Origin: an uncultured Verrucomicrobia subdivision 3 bacterium
Lineage (GTDB): Bacteria; Verrucomicrobiota; Verrucomicrobiia; Limisphaerales; UBA11358
Assembly: GCA_903936645.1 (NCBI GenBank)
Contig: CAIZWI010000390.1
Span: 1-53,191, forward strand
DNA length: 53,191 nucleotides
Direction of reading: 5' to 3'
Shown here: piece after piece, positions 43,648-53,178 of the stretch
Layout of the letters: each line of letters starts with the position of its first letter
How positions within the stretch are numbered: position 1 is the first letter of the stretch
Notes under the pieces: model-generated
What the model was told of the DNA's origin: nothing
Seen by the model: the letters and a program-made list of their open reading frames with translations, nothing else
The model's database searches: none
Program-made: the position numbers and the translations under genes

Positions 43648-45240
43648 ATGAAACTACCTTTTTGGACCGCCCAATGGCAAGCGACCGGCTGGTTGACGGC
43701 CCTGATGCTCGCAGCCTTCTCCGCCCGGGCCACGGTGGAGCTCGCCAGTCCCTTCACCAGTCACATGGTATTGCAGCGTGACCTAAAAGTGCCGGTATGG
43801 GGCTGGGCCGAACCCGGTGAACGCGTCACGGTGGCATTCGCCGGCCAAGAGGCCACCACCACCGCCGGAACGGATGGCCATTGGCGCGTGGACCTGGCCC
43901 CGCTCACGGCCTCCGCCGAGAGCCGCAATTTGACGGTAACCGGATCGCAGACCGCGCAACCCATTCAGCTTGAGGACGTGCTGGTCGGTGAGGTCTGGCT
44001 GGCTGCGGGCCAGTCCAACATGGATTTTAGCGTTTCCAAAAAGGTGAAGTATTTTGCGGGTGTCACCAACGAGGATTTAGAAATCGCGGCCGCGCATTAC
44101 CCGCACCTGCGCATGTTCACCGGGGCTTTTGCCAAAACTTATGCCCCGACCAACCGGGTGGGAGGGCAGTGGTTCGTCTGTTCGCCGGAAACTGTGCCCG
44201 GGTTTTCCGCCGTCGGCTATTTCTTTGCGCGGGATTTGCAACGGGACATCAAGGTGCCGGTGGGCATCATCACGGAGGCCTTTGGGGCCAGCACGGCGGA
44301 GGCGTGGATCCGCCGCGAGGCGCTGGCAACCGACCCGCAGCTCAAGCCGATGCTGGACAGTTTCGACGCCAAGGTGGAGGCGTTCCGCACCAATCCACCG
44401 CCGGTGGTGGCGGCCCCGCGCTCCGAGGACGTTTCGGCGCGCGATACCAACTCGGTGGGCAGTTCCACGAACAAGGTGGCTGCCCGCCGCCGCCGGGTGT
44501 CGGCGGTGCGGGATCCCATTCAAGACCAGCATAACGCCACGGTACTTTACAATGGCATGATCGCGCCCATCATTCCCTACGCCATCCGGGGGGCCATCTG
44601 GTATCAGGGCGAATCCATCGTGGGTGGACCGGCCGGGCGGGCGCTGTACCCCCATGTGCAGGCGACGCTGGTGCGCGACTGGCGCACGCTGTGGGACGAG
44701 GGTAATTTCCCATTCTATATTGTGCAACTCGCCGGCCAGGAAGCGGAGAGCAACAACCCGCTGGTGCGCGAGGCCCAGGCCACGATTTTAAGCCTGCCGA
44801 ACACCGGCATGGCGGTGACCACGGACATTGGGGAGCGGAAAAATGTGCATCCGAAAAACAAACAGGATGTTGGCGACCGTCTGGCGCGCATCGCGCTGGC
44901 TAATGTTTATGGACGATCCATTGAGTATTCGGGCCCGCAATATCAAGCCCTGACAGTGGAGGGGGACAAAATCCGGCTGACATTTTCGCATCTCGGCGGA
45001 GGCCTGGTGACCCGGGGCGGTCCGCTCAAATGGTTTAGCATCGCCGGCACGGACGGCAAGTTTGTACCAGCGGAGGCCACGATTGAGGGCGACACGGTGG
45101 TGGTGCACAGCGACATGGTCGCCGCCCCGACCGCGGTGCGTTACGCGTGGGTAAATTATCCCGAAGGCTGCAATCTATTCAACGCTGCCGGCCTGCCCGC
45201 ACCGCAATTTCGGACGGACGCGCCCACTTTTAACCCTTGA
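43648..45240 (+). CDS. secreted sialate O-acetylesterase-like SGNH hydrolase
   Basis: 530 residues. A signal peptide (LTALMLAAFSARA) and an N-terminal beta-sandwich ('SHMVLQRDLKVPVWGWAEPG') precede an SGNH-type catalytic domain with the nucleophile Ser at about 123 (AAGQSNMDFS), AIWYQGES and the Asp/His pair in a 'NVHPKNKQDVGDRLA' segment. This architecture is that of sialate 9-O-acetylesterase-type enzymes, common in Verrucomicrobia and Bacteroidetes glycan loci, where they remove O-acetyl groups from sugars; the natural substrate need not be sialate. A Pro/Ala/Arg-rich insert (~250-290) interrupts the SGNH domain. Confidence 0.93.
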   Translation: MKLPFWTAQWQATGWLTALMLAAFSARATVELASPFTSHMVLQRDLKVPVWGWAEPGERVTVAFAGQEATTTAGTDGHWRVDLAPLTASAESRNLTVTGSQTAQPIQLEDVLVGEVWLAAGQSNMDFSVSKKVKYFAGVTNEDLEIAAAHYPHLRMFTGAFAKTYAPTNRVGGQWFVCSPETVPGFSAVGYFFARDLQRDIKVPVGIITEAFGASTAEAWIRREALATDPQLKPMLDSFDAKVEAFRTNPPPVVAAPRSEDVSARDTNSVGSSTNKVAARRRRVSAVRDPIQDQHNATVLYNGMIAPIIPYAIRGAIWYQGESIVGGPAGRALYPHVQATLVRDWRTLWDEGNFPFYIVQLAGQEAESNNPLVREAQATILSLPNTGMAVTTDIGERKNVHPKNKQDVGDRLARIALANVYGRSIEYSGPQYQALTVEGDKIRLTFSHLGGGLVTRGGPLKWFSIAGTDGKFVPAEATIEGDTVVVHSDMVAAPTAVRYAWVNYPEGCNLFNAAGLPAPQFRTDAPTFNP

Positions 45241-45288
45241 AGCGGGACCGCTAACCCGGCAAGGTGCTTTGAGAATTAGACCAATCGC

Positions 45289-47403
45289 TCACGGCGCATT
45301 AATCCCGATCTTTTTCAAGAAGGGGTTGATGGAACGGGGACGGCCCAGAAATTTTTCGATGGATACATTGATGTCACGCGAATCGCCCACCTCGTAGATT
45401 TCCTGGCGCATGCGCATGCCCGCAGTGCGGTCGAAGAAGCCGTCAGGTGATTGTTCGAACACGGTGGCCATATCCGCGGCGATGGCATCGGCCCAGGCAT
45501 AGCCGTAATAGCCCGCACCATAGCCGATGATGTGGCCGAAGTAGGCCACAAAGGCGGTGTCCGGCGCCACGGGCAGTGAGACGTCGCTCAAGACGAGATT
45601 GGAGAGCGGCAGCGTTTCGTCGGCGTTGGTGGCATGGATTTGCGTGTGCAGGGTGAGGTCCATCAGAGCGAACGAAAGTTGCCGGCGGTAGTAGGTGGCT
45701 TCAGTGGCCAGGCGCGAGGCTTTGAGCTGGTCGAGGATGGCCGGGGGAATTTTTTTGCTGGGATCCCGATAATCAGCGGCAAAACTATCCAGCACGGTTT
45801 TGTCCCACACCCAATTTTCGAGCATCTGGGACGGGGCTTCGACAAAATCACGCGGCACACTGGTGCCGGAGAAGCGGGAATATTGCGCGCGGGTCAAAAT
45901 GGTGTGCATGGCGTGGCCGAACTCATGGAAAATCGTGGTGACTTCGTCGTGCGACAGCAGCGAAGGCTTGTCCGGTTGGGGAGGCGGGAAATTGCAGATC
46001 AACGCGCACACCGGCCGCTGGTAGGTGCCATTAGCCAGGCGCTTGCCCTCAATGATGCCAAACTGGGCAAAGTGATTGTATTTGCCCTCGCGCGGAAACA
46101 TATCGAGGTAGAAAATGCCCAGCGGCTCGCCGGTCTTCGCATCGCTGACCGCGTACATCTGCAAATCGCCAACCCACTTATAGGGCGGATCCAGGCGCGT
46201 AAACTTCAAACCAAAAATCCGCTGGTAAATGGCAAACATCCCGTCCAGCACGCGTTGATAAGGGAAGTAGACACGCAATTGCTCGGCATCGACGTTGTAC
46301 TTGGTTTTGCGCAGCATGTTCGCAAAATAGCGCCAGTCCCAGACATGGATGGTGGTGCTGGCATCGCCGGTTTCCTTGATTTTTAACTGGCGGAATTCCT
46401 CCAACTCGGCGGCGTACTTTGGTTGCAGTCCGGTTTTCAGGTCCTCCAGAAATTTGATGGCGGTGCCGCCGTTTTTGACCATGCGCGTTTCGGTGGCGTA
46501 ATCGGCGTAGGTGGCATAGCCGAGGCGGTGGGCGATCTCATCCCGGAGCACCAGGATTTTTTCCAGCAACGGAATATTATCCTCCCGCGCCAGATTGCAC
46601 TGGGCCACGACCATGCGTTTGCGCGTTTCCTCGCGCTTCGCATTGTCCTCGATCATAAGGTAGTGGAAAGTGATGTTCGCCTTGACCGTGTATTCATCCG
46701 GTCCGGTTTGAATGCCTTTCTGGGCGAGGAAATCGTCCGGCACGCCCGCCAACTCGGCTTTGGTAAATTTCAGGGATTGCTGGGCTTTGGTAACGTTGTT
46801 TTCAAAATCGGTTTCCTTGGCGCTCAGCTCTTTGCGCAATTGCTCGACCGCATCGCGCTGGTCCTTGGGCAATTCCAAGCCAGCGCGACGGTAATCCCGC
46901 ATGGTTTCAGCGAACAACTTTTGATCCTCGCCGGTGAGGACGGGGGCGGTGGCGGACCAGGTTTTAAGGACCTGATAAACGTCGTCGCGATAATCAATAC
47001 CGACCGCCCAGTCGGACAAGGCCTTCTGCGCATCGGTGGCGGCGTCGCGCACGGCGGCGTTGGTGCTGGTTTGCTCGATCAATCCGAGCCGGTTGGCGGC
47101 CTGGCCCATCTGGTAGGCCATGTCGTCCAAAGCCAGAATGGTGTTGGTAAAATTGGCCTCGGTGGGGGTTAACTTGCCGATGCGGTCCAGCGCGGCATTC
47201 CCTTCGGCGATGGCGCGAGTCACGGTGGCCTGGACTTCGTTGGACGTGGTTTCGAAGGTGGGGACCGTCACCACGGAGTGATAAGCGGCGGCACGGGCCT
47301 GAAAGGCCGCCAGCGGATCCGCGGGGGAGGCGGGGTGTTTGAGGCAGACACAGGCGGTCAGGCTGGTGGCCATGATGATCATTGCACTTAATTTCCAGTA
47401 CAT
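45289..47403 (-). CDS. M3-family zinc oligopeptidase, lipoprotein
   Basis: 704 residues. The N-terminus is a lipoprotein signal (IIMATSLTACVC, lipobox LTAC), so the mature protein should be anchored to a membrane. The zinc motif HEFGH is at about residue 493 ('TTIFHEFGHAMHTILTRAQY'), with the downstream Glu expected in 'FVEAPSQMLENWVWD'. Overall it resembles thimet oligopeptidase/oligopeptidase A, which cleave short peptides; most relatives are cytoplasmic, so the lipoprotein form is notable. It is convergent with the esterase gene and has a promoter-like sequence adjacent to the ATG. Confidence 0.95.
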   Translation of the reverse strand: MYWKLSAMIIMATSLTACVCLKHPASPADPLAAFQARAAAYHSVVTVPTFETTSNEVQATVTRAIAEGNAALDRIGKLTPTEANFTNTILALDDMAYQMGQAANRLGLIEQTSTNAAVRDAATDAQKALSDWAVGIDYRDDVYQVLKTWSATAPVLTGEDQKLFAETMRDYRRAGLELPKDQRDAVEQLRKELSAKETDFENNVTKAQQSLKFTKAELAGVPDDFLAQKGIQTGPDEYTVKANITFHYLMIEDNAKREETRKRMVVAQCNLAREDNIPLLEKILVLRDEIAHRLGYATYADYATETRMVKNGGTAIKFLEDLKTGLQPKYAAELEEFRQLKIKETGDASTTIHVWDWRYFANMLRKTKYNVDAEQLRVYFPYQRVLDGMFAIYQRIFGLKFTRLDPPYKWVGDLQMYAVSDAKTGEPLGIFYLDMFPREGKYNHFAQFGIIEGKRLANGTYQRPVCALICNFPPPQPDKPSLLSHDEVTTIFHEFGHAMHTILTRAQYSRFSGTSVPRDFVEAPSQMLENWVWDKTVLDSFAADYRDPSKKIPPAILDQLKASRLATEATYYRRQLSFALMDLTLHTQIHATNADETLPLSNLVLSDVSLPVAPDTAFVAYFGHIIGYGAGYYGYAWADAIAADMATVFEQSPDGFFDRTAGMRMRQEIYEVGDSRDINVSIEKFLGRPRSINPFLKKIGINAP

Positions 47404-47409
47404 GTTGTC

Positions 47410-47437
47410 AAGCTAACCGCAGCGGCAGGACATTCAA
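47410..47437 (-). promoter_or_regulatory. candidate promoter of the M3 peptidase gene
   Basis: On the minus strand TTGAAT (47432-47437), a 16-bp spacer and TAGCTT (47410-47415), 6 nt before the ATG. Same -35 hexamer and spacing as lysA. Transcription would start at or very near the ATG. Confidence 0.28.
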
Positions 47438-47881
47438 GCGTTTTAGTGACCGCCGGTCCGGGAAAACCGTCGCCAAGGGGGGGTTAGCAAATCCTAGTTT
47501 AATGAGTACATCCGGGGGGGAATCTTAGCTTCGTGGATGTTCGGCAACTGGCAAAATGGTGGCGGGCGCCTGGGTGCGGGCTTGCCGAGCACATGAAGCT
47601 GATTTCTGATGGGACGGGCCGATGGCCTTTAACGATACCCTGGGACGCGTTACTTGGTTTACTTGGGCAGGTGCCCGCAAGGCTCGCTCCGGCCCAGGCT
47701 GGAATGGAGCGCGCCGTTGACGCTAACGGGGCTTTATTGGTGGGGCGCAGGCAAGGTTAATCCAGGGCTGACTGGCAGGTCGGCTCCACCGGATTTGGAT
47801 TAAACCCGAAAACCGCAATGAGAAAAATCCATCTGCCCCAGCAGGTTGGCGCTGCCTGGCTGCTTTAATTTCGGATTTGGG
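47438..47881. other. intergenic region without a recognisable gene
   Basis: About 440 bp with no credible frame. A near-identical direct repeat CGGATTTGGATTAAAC / CGGATTTGGGTTAAAAC occurs at 47790-47805 and 47872-47888, the second copy overlapping the stop of the radical SAM gene. Confidence 0.55.
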
Positions 47882-48796
47882 TTAAAACACTTCGGCTTTG
47901 AGACCGGCGACATTGCGGACGGTTTGGGCGATGAAGGAGAGGGTCTTGAGCGGCAGATGGCTGCAGTCGTTTTGGGAAACGGGCCGGGTGGCGGAATAAA
48001 TTTGGACGACGGCAATTTGCGCACCGGCCTGTTTTAATTCTTTGAGGCGTTCGGCATACTGGCGGATTTCGCCGTAGGAAGGTTCCTCCCCATGGCAGGT
48101 GGCAAAGAGGCTTTGGATCACAATGGGCCGCTGGCGGGCCAGGGAGAGGATGTTGGCCAGAGTTTTCGCCAGGGTGATTTTCGGCTGGTTGATGCGATCG
48201 ACAAATTCCTGGGTGCCACCATCGAGTTTGATCCAGATTTCGTCAGATTTGGTGAAATGTTCCAAACCGGCCTGCACTTGGGGCTGATCGAGGCCGGTGC
48301 CGTTGGTGATGAGCACCATTTTGAAGAAGGGAAAACCCCCGAGGGCGCGCACGCCGATGGCGGCTTCGACAACCTGGGCAAAATTGGGAGCCAGGGTGGG
48401 CTCGCCATCACCGCTGAGGGCCACATGGCGTAATTCGAGAAGTTCCGGCGGCAGGGCGCGGAAGGCGGGTTGTTCGCGCAAGCGCCCCGCTTGCACAAAG
48501 GCAATGGTGCGGCGCAATTCAGCGGTCATGGCGTCCACATCCAACCGGGTGGTGGGCGGAGTCTGGCGGCGGTCGACTTCGCAATAAACGCAGTCAAAAT
48601 TGCATTGCTTGTCCGGGTTGACGTTGATGCCGAGGGAGAGTCCCCGCGCCCGGGAGGAGATGACCGCGTAGACAAATTGATTGTTGAGAAAGTCGCGCGG
48701 GCGCCCGAAGGCGGTTTCACGCGGGGCGAGGGGGGCGCGGCGCTTGGGTTCCACGCGCACCCGGGTCAGGATTGGTTTCTCATTTATGGCTTGCAC
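47882..48796 (-). CDS. radical SAM protein (COG0731-like)
   Basis: About 304 residues from a GTG at 48796. The frame is open to an ATG at 48937, but the extra N-terminus looks non-native and overlaps the hypE stop. The 4Fe-4S/SAM motif CNFDCVYC lies at ~65-72, preceded by 'SSRARGLSLGINVNPDKQ', the lead-in typical of COG0731 (wyosine-synthesis-like radical SAM) proteins. 'LSGDGEPTLAPNFAQVV' is the SAM-binding GGE-like strand. It transfers or rearranges by a radical mechanism; the substrate is unknown. Position behind hypE on the same strand suggests a link to hydrogenase maturation, or just readthrough. Confidence 0.85.
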   Translation of the reverse strand: MQAINEKPILTRVRVEPKRRAPLAPRETAFGRPRDFLNNQFVYAVISSRARGLSLGINVNPDKQCNFDCVYCEVDRRQTPPTTRLDVDAMTAELRRTIAFVQAGRLREQPAFRALPPELLELRHVALSGDGEPTLAPNFAQVVEAAIGVRALGGFPFFKMVLITNGTGLDQPQVQAGLEHFTKSDEIWIKLDGGTQEFVDRINQPKITLAKTLANILSLARQRPIVIQSLFATCHGEEPSYGEIRQYAERLKELKQAGAQIAVVQIYSATRPVSQNDCSHLPLKTLSFIAQTVRNVAGLKAEVF

Positions 48797-48930
48797 AACT
48801 TTCAAGCGAGAACTTACCGGGGAAGCAAAGAATGCTCTACACAAGCCTTGGCAAAAAAAAGCCAAATTTTGTTCAAAGCGTTTTTTGACCGGGGCCGGCC
48901 AGAAAACTTCCAGGAACCCGGCGCGGAAAC

Positions 48931-49977
48931 TTAACAAATACGGGGCAACTGTTCGCCACTGGCCAGATCCAGGATGCGCCGGGCCCCAATAGTGCTTTTG
49001 AGGTACACCTGCGGGATGGCCTCGCGGCCCACCTGCCCGATGAGAGCGGCATCCGGCGCATGGGCCTGCAGAATTTCCAGAGCCCGCCGGGCATGCCGGG
49101 GGGCCACAAAGGCGGCAAAGCGTCCCTCACAGGCGGATTGATAAGGATCCAACCCGAGAATTTCACATGCAGCATGCACATCCTCCCGCACGGGAATGAG
49201 CTTTTCCTCCACTTGCAAGGCGAGGCTGGCCACGCTGGCAATTTCGTGCAGAGCACTGGTGAGACCGCCACGTGTCAAATCACGCAGACAATGAATTTCT
49301 ATGCCGGCCTCCAGCAGCGCCAGCACACTGGCATGGACCGGGGCGGAATCACTCGCGATCTGGCTTTCAAAGGCCAGTCCCTCGCGCACGGCCATGATGG
49401 CCATGCCGTGCCGGCCGACGTCGCCATTCACGAGAATGACATCCCCGGCCTGGACCTGGCGCGGGCCGATGACTTGAGCGTGTTCGACGGCCCCGACCCC
49501 GGCGGTGTTGATGAACACGCCGTCCCCTTTGCCGCGGTCCACGACTTTGGTATCGCCGGTGACAATGGCCACGCCACAGGCGCGGGCCGCGTCGCGCATG
49601 GAACAAACGACGCGCCAGAGGGTATCCATGGGGAGGCCTTCTTCGAGGATGAAGGCACTGCTGAGGTAGAGCGGCCGGGCGCCGGCCATGGCCAGATCGT
49701 TCACCGTGCCATGGACAGCCATGGAGCCAATGTCGCCACCCGGAAAAAATAACGGCCGGACCACATAGGAATCGGTGGTGAAGGCGAGGCGGCGGCCGGG
49801 GAGGTCGAGCACGGCGGCGTCGTGCTGGGTGTCCAGGAGGGGATTACTGAAGGCGGCCAGAAACATGCGGCTGATGAGCTGGTGCATCAAGCGTCCGCCC
49901 CCGCCATGAGCCATGAGCACATGCGGGTACTGGGTGAGCGGGACCGGGCAGGCGGCGTTGAAATTCAAAGGGTTCAT
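48931..49977 (-). CDS. hypE: hydrogenase maturation factor HypE (carbamoyl dehydratase)
   Basis: 348 residues. A PurM-like ATPase domain pair with '[20 protein letters not shown]', '[20 protein letters not shown]', '[20 protein letters not shown]' and '[15 protein letters not shown]'. The C-terminus ends PRIC, the Cys that carries the thiocarboxamide later dehydrated to the thiocyanate donating the CN ligand of [NiFe]-hydrogenase. Starts immediately at the hypD stop (no gap). Cytoplasmic. Confidence 0.97.
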   Translation of the reverse strand: MNPLNFNAACPVPLTQYPHVLMAHGGGGRLMHQLISRMFLAAFSNPLLDTQHDAAVLDLPGRRLAFTTDSYVVRPLFFPGGDIGSMAVHGTVNDLAMAGARPLYLSSAFILEEGLPMDTLWRVVCSMRDAARACGVAIVTGDTKVVDRGKGDGVFINTAGVGAVEHAQVIGPRQVQAGDVILVNGDVGRHGMAIMAVREGLAFESQIASDSAPVHASVLALLEAGIEIHCLRDLTRGGLTSALHEIASVASLALQVEEKLIPVREDVHAACEILGLDPYQSACEGRFAAFVAPRHARRALEILQAHAPDAALIGQVGREAIPQVYLKSTIGARRILDLASGEQLPRIC

Positions 49978-51075
49978 TTAGTTCACAGGTTGCACCCGGC
50001 GATACCGGTAATAGGCGGCGCAGGCGCCTTCGCTGGAGACCATGGTGGCGCCCAAGGGATGTTCGGGGTGGCAGGGGGTGCCAAAAGCCGGACATTGATG
50101 GGGTTTCAGCCGGCCCTGCAATACCTCGCCACTCCGGCAGTCGGGCGATTCGGCGACCCGCTGCCCCACGAGGCCAAATTTTTGCTCAGCGTCAAACGCC
50201 GCAAATTCCGGGCGCAGCCCCAGACCGCTGGCGGGGATTTCTCCGATGCCCCGCCATTGGCGGGGGACCACGGCGAAGACCCGGGCCATGAGGGACTGCG
50301 CCGGCTGGTTGCCTTCCCGGCGCACGGCGCGGCGGTATTGATTCTCCACCTCCGCGCGGCCGGCTTCCAATTGTTGCACGGCCATGAGCACGCCCTGCAA
50401 AATATCCATGGGCTCAAAGCCGGTGACGACAATGGGGACCCGATATTTTTGGGCCACGGAAAAATATTCCTCGTAGCCCATCACCGCGCACACATGCCCG
50501 GCGGCCAGGAAGCCCTGGATGCGGCAGTCGGGATCGGCCAGCAGGGCGGACATGGCGGGCGGCACGAGCACATGGGAGGCCAGGAGGGAAAAATTAGTCA
50601 CTGCCTTTTGGGCGGCTTGGTAGACGGCCAGGGCGGTGGCGGGGGCGGTGGTTTCAAACCCCACACCAAAAAACACAACCTCGCGCCCCGGGTTTTGGGC
50701 GGCAATTTTCACGGCGTCCAAGGGGGAGTAAACCATTCGGACATCGCCGCCCTGGGCTTTGACAGCCAATAAATCGGTGCGGCTCCCGGGCACCCGCAGC
50801 ATGTCGCCAAACGAAGTAAAAATCACGCCGGGACGACGGGCAATGTCGAGGGCCTGATCAATGATTTCCAAAGGGGTGACACAGACCGGGCAACCGGGAC
50901 CGTGAATGAGCGTAAGGTGCGCGGGCAGAAGTTCATCAATGCCGTACTTTACGATGGCGTGGGTCTGGCCGCCGCAGATTTCCATGAGGGTCCAGGGGCG
51001 GGTGGTGACGCGATGGATTTCGCGGGCCAGTTGTTGCGCCAGACCGGCGTCCCGGTATTCATCCAGGTATTTCAT
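49978..51075 (-). CDS. hypD: hydrogenase maturation factor HypD
   Basis: 365 residues. Iron-sulfur scaffold protein with the conserved CGGQTHAI near residue 34 and [11 protein letters not shown] at 58-68 (the Cys that hold the Fe(CN)2CO moiety). It also has '[20 protein letters not shown]' and the C-terminal Cys cluster (residues ~320-355: [14 protein letters not shown] and [11 protein letters not shown]) that binds a 4Fe-4S cluster. It assembles the Fe-cyanide-CO ligand set with HypC. It overlaps hypC by 4 bp and abuts hypE. Cytoplasmic. Confidence 0.97.
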   Translation of the reverse strand: MKYLDEYRDAGLAQQLAREIHRVTTRPWTLMEICGGQTHAIVKYGIDELLPAHLTLIHGPGCPVCVTPLEIIDQALDIARRPGVIFTSFGDMLRVPGSRTDLLAVKAQGGDVRMVYSPLDAVKIAAQNPGREVVFFGVGFETTAPATALAVYQAAQKAVTNFSLLASHVLVPPAMSALLADPDCRIQGFLAAGHVCAVMGYEEYFSVAQKYRVPIVVTGFEPMDILQGVLMAVQQLEAGRAEVENQYRRAVRREGNQPAQSLMARVFAVVPRQWRGIGEIPASGLGLRPEFAAFDAEQKFGLVGQRVAESPDCRSGEVLQGRLKPHQCPAFGTPCHPEHPLGATMVSSEGACAAYYRYRRVQPVN

Positions 51076-51326
51076 GGACTGCCCTCCGTCAACTCGCTCA
51101 AATCCTCCATCTGGCGGAGATAGGCGAACACTTGCCGGGCCTCCGCCTCATCCACCCGGCTGATGGCAAAACCGACATGCACAATCACATAATCGCCCAC
51201 CACCGCCTCGGGCACGTAAGCGAGGCTGGCGTCTTTGAGCACGCCGCCAAAGTCAATTTTGCCGGTGCGTTCCAAGGGGTCTTCACCGCGGATGTTCAGG
51301 ATTTTTCCGGGAATGGCGAGGCACAT
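51072..51326 (-). CDS. hypC: hydrogenase maturation chaperone HypC
   Basis: 84 residues, typical HypC/HupF size. Starts MCLAIPGKI with the essential Cys2 after Met, which links to the hydrogenase large-subunit precursor and shuttles Fe(CN)2CO to it. The '[20 protein letters not shown]' strand is characteristic. It is 7 bp behind the hypF stop and overlaps hypD, so the operon order is hypF-C-D-E. Cytoplasmic. Confidence 0.96.
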   Translation of the reverse strand: MCLAIPGKILNIRGEDPLERTGKIDFGGVLKDASLAYVPEAVVGDYVIVHVGFAISRVDEAEARQVFAYLRQMEDLSELTEGSP

Positions 51327-51333
51327 GGGGGGA

Positions 51334-53178
51334 TCAGGGATGGCGAATGGTTAACTGGGGTTGCCGTAACACGGCGGCGACCTGGCCGAGGGCGAGGCCG
51401 CCATCATTGGTGGGCACGCGCTGATGCCAGAAGGGTTGAAATTGGGCCCGGCGGAGGGCGGTGACGACGCGCTCGGTGAGGTACCGGTTTTGAAAACAGC
51501 CCCCGGAGAGAACTACCCGGGGCTGCCCGAAATGGCGGGCGACGGCGACCAGTCCCTCGGCGAGGGCATTGTGAAATTTGGCGGCGATGAGCCCCCGGGG
51601 CACGGCGGCCTGAACATCGGTCAACATTTCTTCAATCATGGGCTCCCAATCAAGTTGCAGGGCCGGGGGCCGGTGCAGCAGCGGGAATGAGTAGGCCGCC
51701 TCGGTGACCACCCCGGCCAGGGCAAATTCCAGTTCCATGGCCGCCTGGCCTTCATACTGCCGTTGCGTGCGGCCGCCAGTGAGAGCGGCCACAGCATCAA
51801 ACAAACGCCCCATGCTGGAGGTCAGCGGGCTGTTGACACGGCGTTGCAGCATGGTTCGCAGCGCCGCCAGTTCGATGGCGGAAAAAGCCGGGGCCAGGGC
51901 GGGATTTGGGCGGGCGAAGACCGCGTCACCCATGCATTCGTATAACAGGCCGAGGGCGGCGCGGCGGGGTTCCTGCGCGGCACGGTCGCCCCCCGGCAGC
52001 CGGAAAGGACGGAGGTGGGCCACGCGCTCACAGGCATGATCAGTGATCAGAAAAAATTCCCCGCCCCATACGGTACCGTCGGTGCCCAGTCCCGTGCCGT
52101 CCCAGGCAATCCCGAGGGCCGGCGGGTGAATTTCATTTTCCATCAGGCAGGACAAGACATGGGCGGCGTGGTGCTGGACACCGATCTGCCGCACACTGTA
52201 ATAGTCGAGCGCAAATTGGGTGGAGAAATAATCCGGGTGCAGATCCGAGACCACGGTGCCCGGCCGGGCGGCATATAACCCGGTTAAATCCTCGATCACC
52301 CGCCGGAAGGCCCGGCACGCTGGTTCGGTGGTTAGATCACCGATGTGCTGGCTGAGAAACACCTGGCCATGGGCGGCGAGCGCCACCGAATTTTTCAGGT
52401 GGGCCCCGACGGCCAGAATGGGCGTGGTCAAATGATGCAAACTGTCGGCGGCCAGGGTGATCGGGAGGGGGGCGTAGCCGCGGGCCCGGCGCAGCACCAT
52501 TTCACGGTCCAGCAGCACACGAACCAGGGAATCATCCACCGGCCGCACAATGGGTCGGTTGTGCACCAAAAACCAGTCGGCGATGCCGCCCAGCCGCTCC
52601 AGGGCGTCACACTCATCAATACAGATGGGTTCATCACTCACATTGCCACTGGTGCACACCACCGGTGACTGGAGGGCGGCCATAAGCAAATGTTGGAGGG
52701 GATTGCCGGGCAGGAGGATGCCCAAGCAAGGATTACCGGGGGCCACGGACGAAGCCAGGGCGGAGCCGGAAGGGATATTGGCGGCGGGCCGGCGGTGGAG
52801 CAGGACGATGGGGGCCTCGGGGGAGCGCAGTAACCGGGCTTCCAACGGCGAGACTTCACATACCCGCAGCACGCTGGCGAGGGTGGGGAACAAGACGGCG
52901 AAGGGTTTTTCCTCGCGGTGCTTGCGCGCGCGCAACCGCTGCACGGCGGCTTCATTGCGCGCATCCACCAGCAGATGGAATCCGCCCACGCCTTTGACGG
53001 CCACAATCCGGCCGCGCCGCAGGGCATGCACCGCAGCCTGCAAGGCCGGGCCCCCACCCAAGACGGCCTCGCCCGCTGGATTCCACCATTCCAGGTGGGG
53101 TCCGCAAACAGGGCAGGCAGTGGGTTGGGCGTGAAACCGGCGGTCGTGTGGATTGTCATACTCCGCCTGACAGGCGGG
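51334..53178 (-). CDS. hypF: HypF carbamoyltransferase (5' end beyond the window; in-frame TGA at 53179)
   Basis: The visible 614 codons carry the end of the second zinc finger (PAC...DRRFHAQPTACPVCGPHL), then the YrdC-like domain ('RGRIVAVKGVGGFHLLVDAR') and the Kae1-like carbamoyltransferase domain with 'QHHAAHVLSCLMEN', 'AWDGTGLGTDGTVWGG' and 'LSGGCFQNRYLTE'. HypF makes the carbamoyl-AMP used for the cyanide ligands. Reading upstream, the second zinc finger fits C-x2-C-x18-C-x2-C except that its first Cys is a TGA at 53179-53181. Full-length HypF is about 750 residues, so the acylphosphatase domain and first finger lie past the edge. The first possible initiation codon after the TGA is a TTG at 53061. 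Mutation, recoding or sequence error cannot be separated here. Confidence 0.9.
   Translation of the reverse strand, partial: PACQAEYDNPHDRRFHAQPTACPVCGPHLEWWNPAGEAVLGGGPALQAAVHALRRGRIVAVKGVGGFHLLVDARNEAAVQRLRARKHREEKPFAVLFPTLASVLRVCEVSPLEARLLRSPEAPIVLLHRRPAANIPSGSALASSVAPGNPCLGILLPGNPLQHLLMAALQSPVVCTSGNVSDEPICIDECDALERLGGIADWFLVHNRPIVRPVDDSLVRVLLDREMVLRRARGYAPLPITLAADSLHHLTTPILAVGAHLKNSVALAAHGQVFLSQHIGDLTTEPACRAFRRVIEDLTGLYAARPGTVVSDLHPDYFSTQFALDYYSVRQIGVQHHAAHVLSCLMENEIHPPALGIAWDGTGLGTDGTVWGGEFFLITDHACERVAHLRPFRLPGGDRAAQEPRRAALGLLYECMGDAVFARPNPALAPAFSAIELAALRTMLQRRVNSPLTSSMGRLFDAVAALTGGRTQRQYEGQAAMELEFALAGVVTEAAYSFPLLHRPPALQLDWEPMIEEMLTDVQAAVPRGLIAAKFHNALAEGLVAVARHFGQPRVVLSGGCFQNRYLTERVVTALRRAQFQPFWHQRVPTNDGGLALGQVAAVLRQPQLTIRHP

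Noticed and set aside
53163..53177. SECIS element for selenocysteine
   Set aside because: Stem of only 7 bp with a 1-nt loop, starting 2 bases after the TGA; too small and close to count as a known bacterial SECIS, so not called as one.
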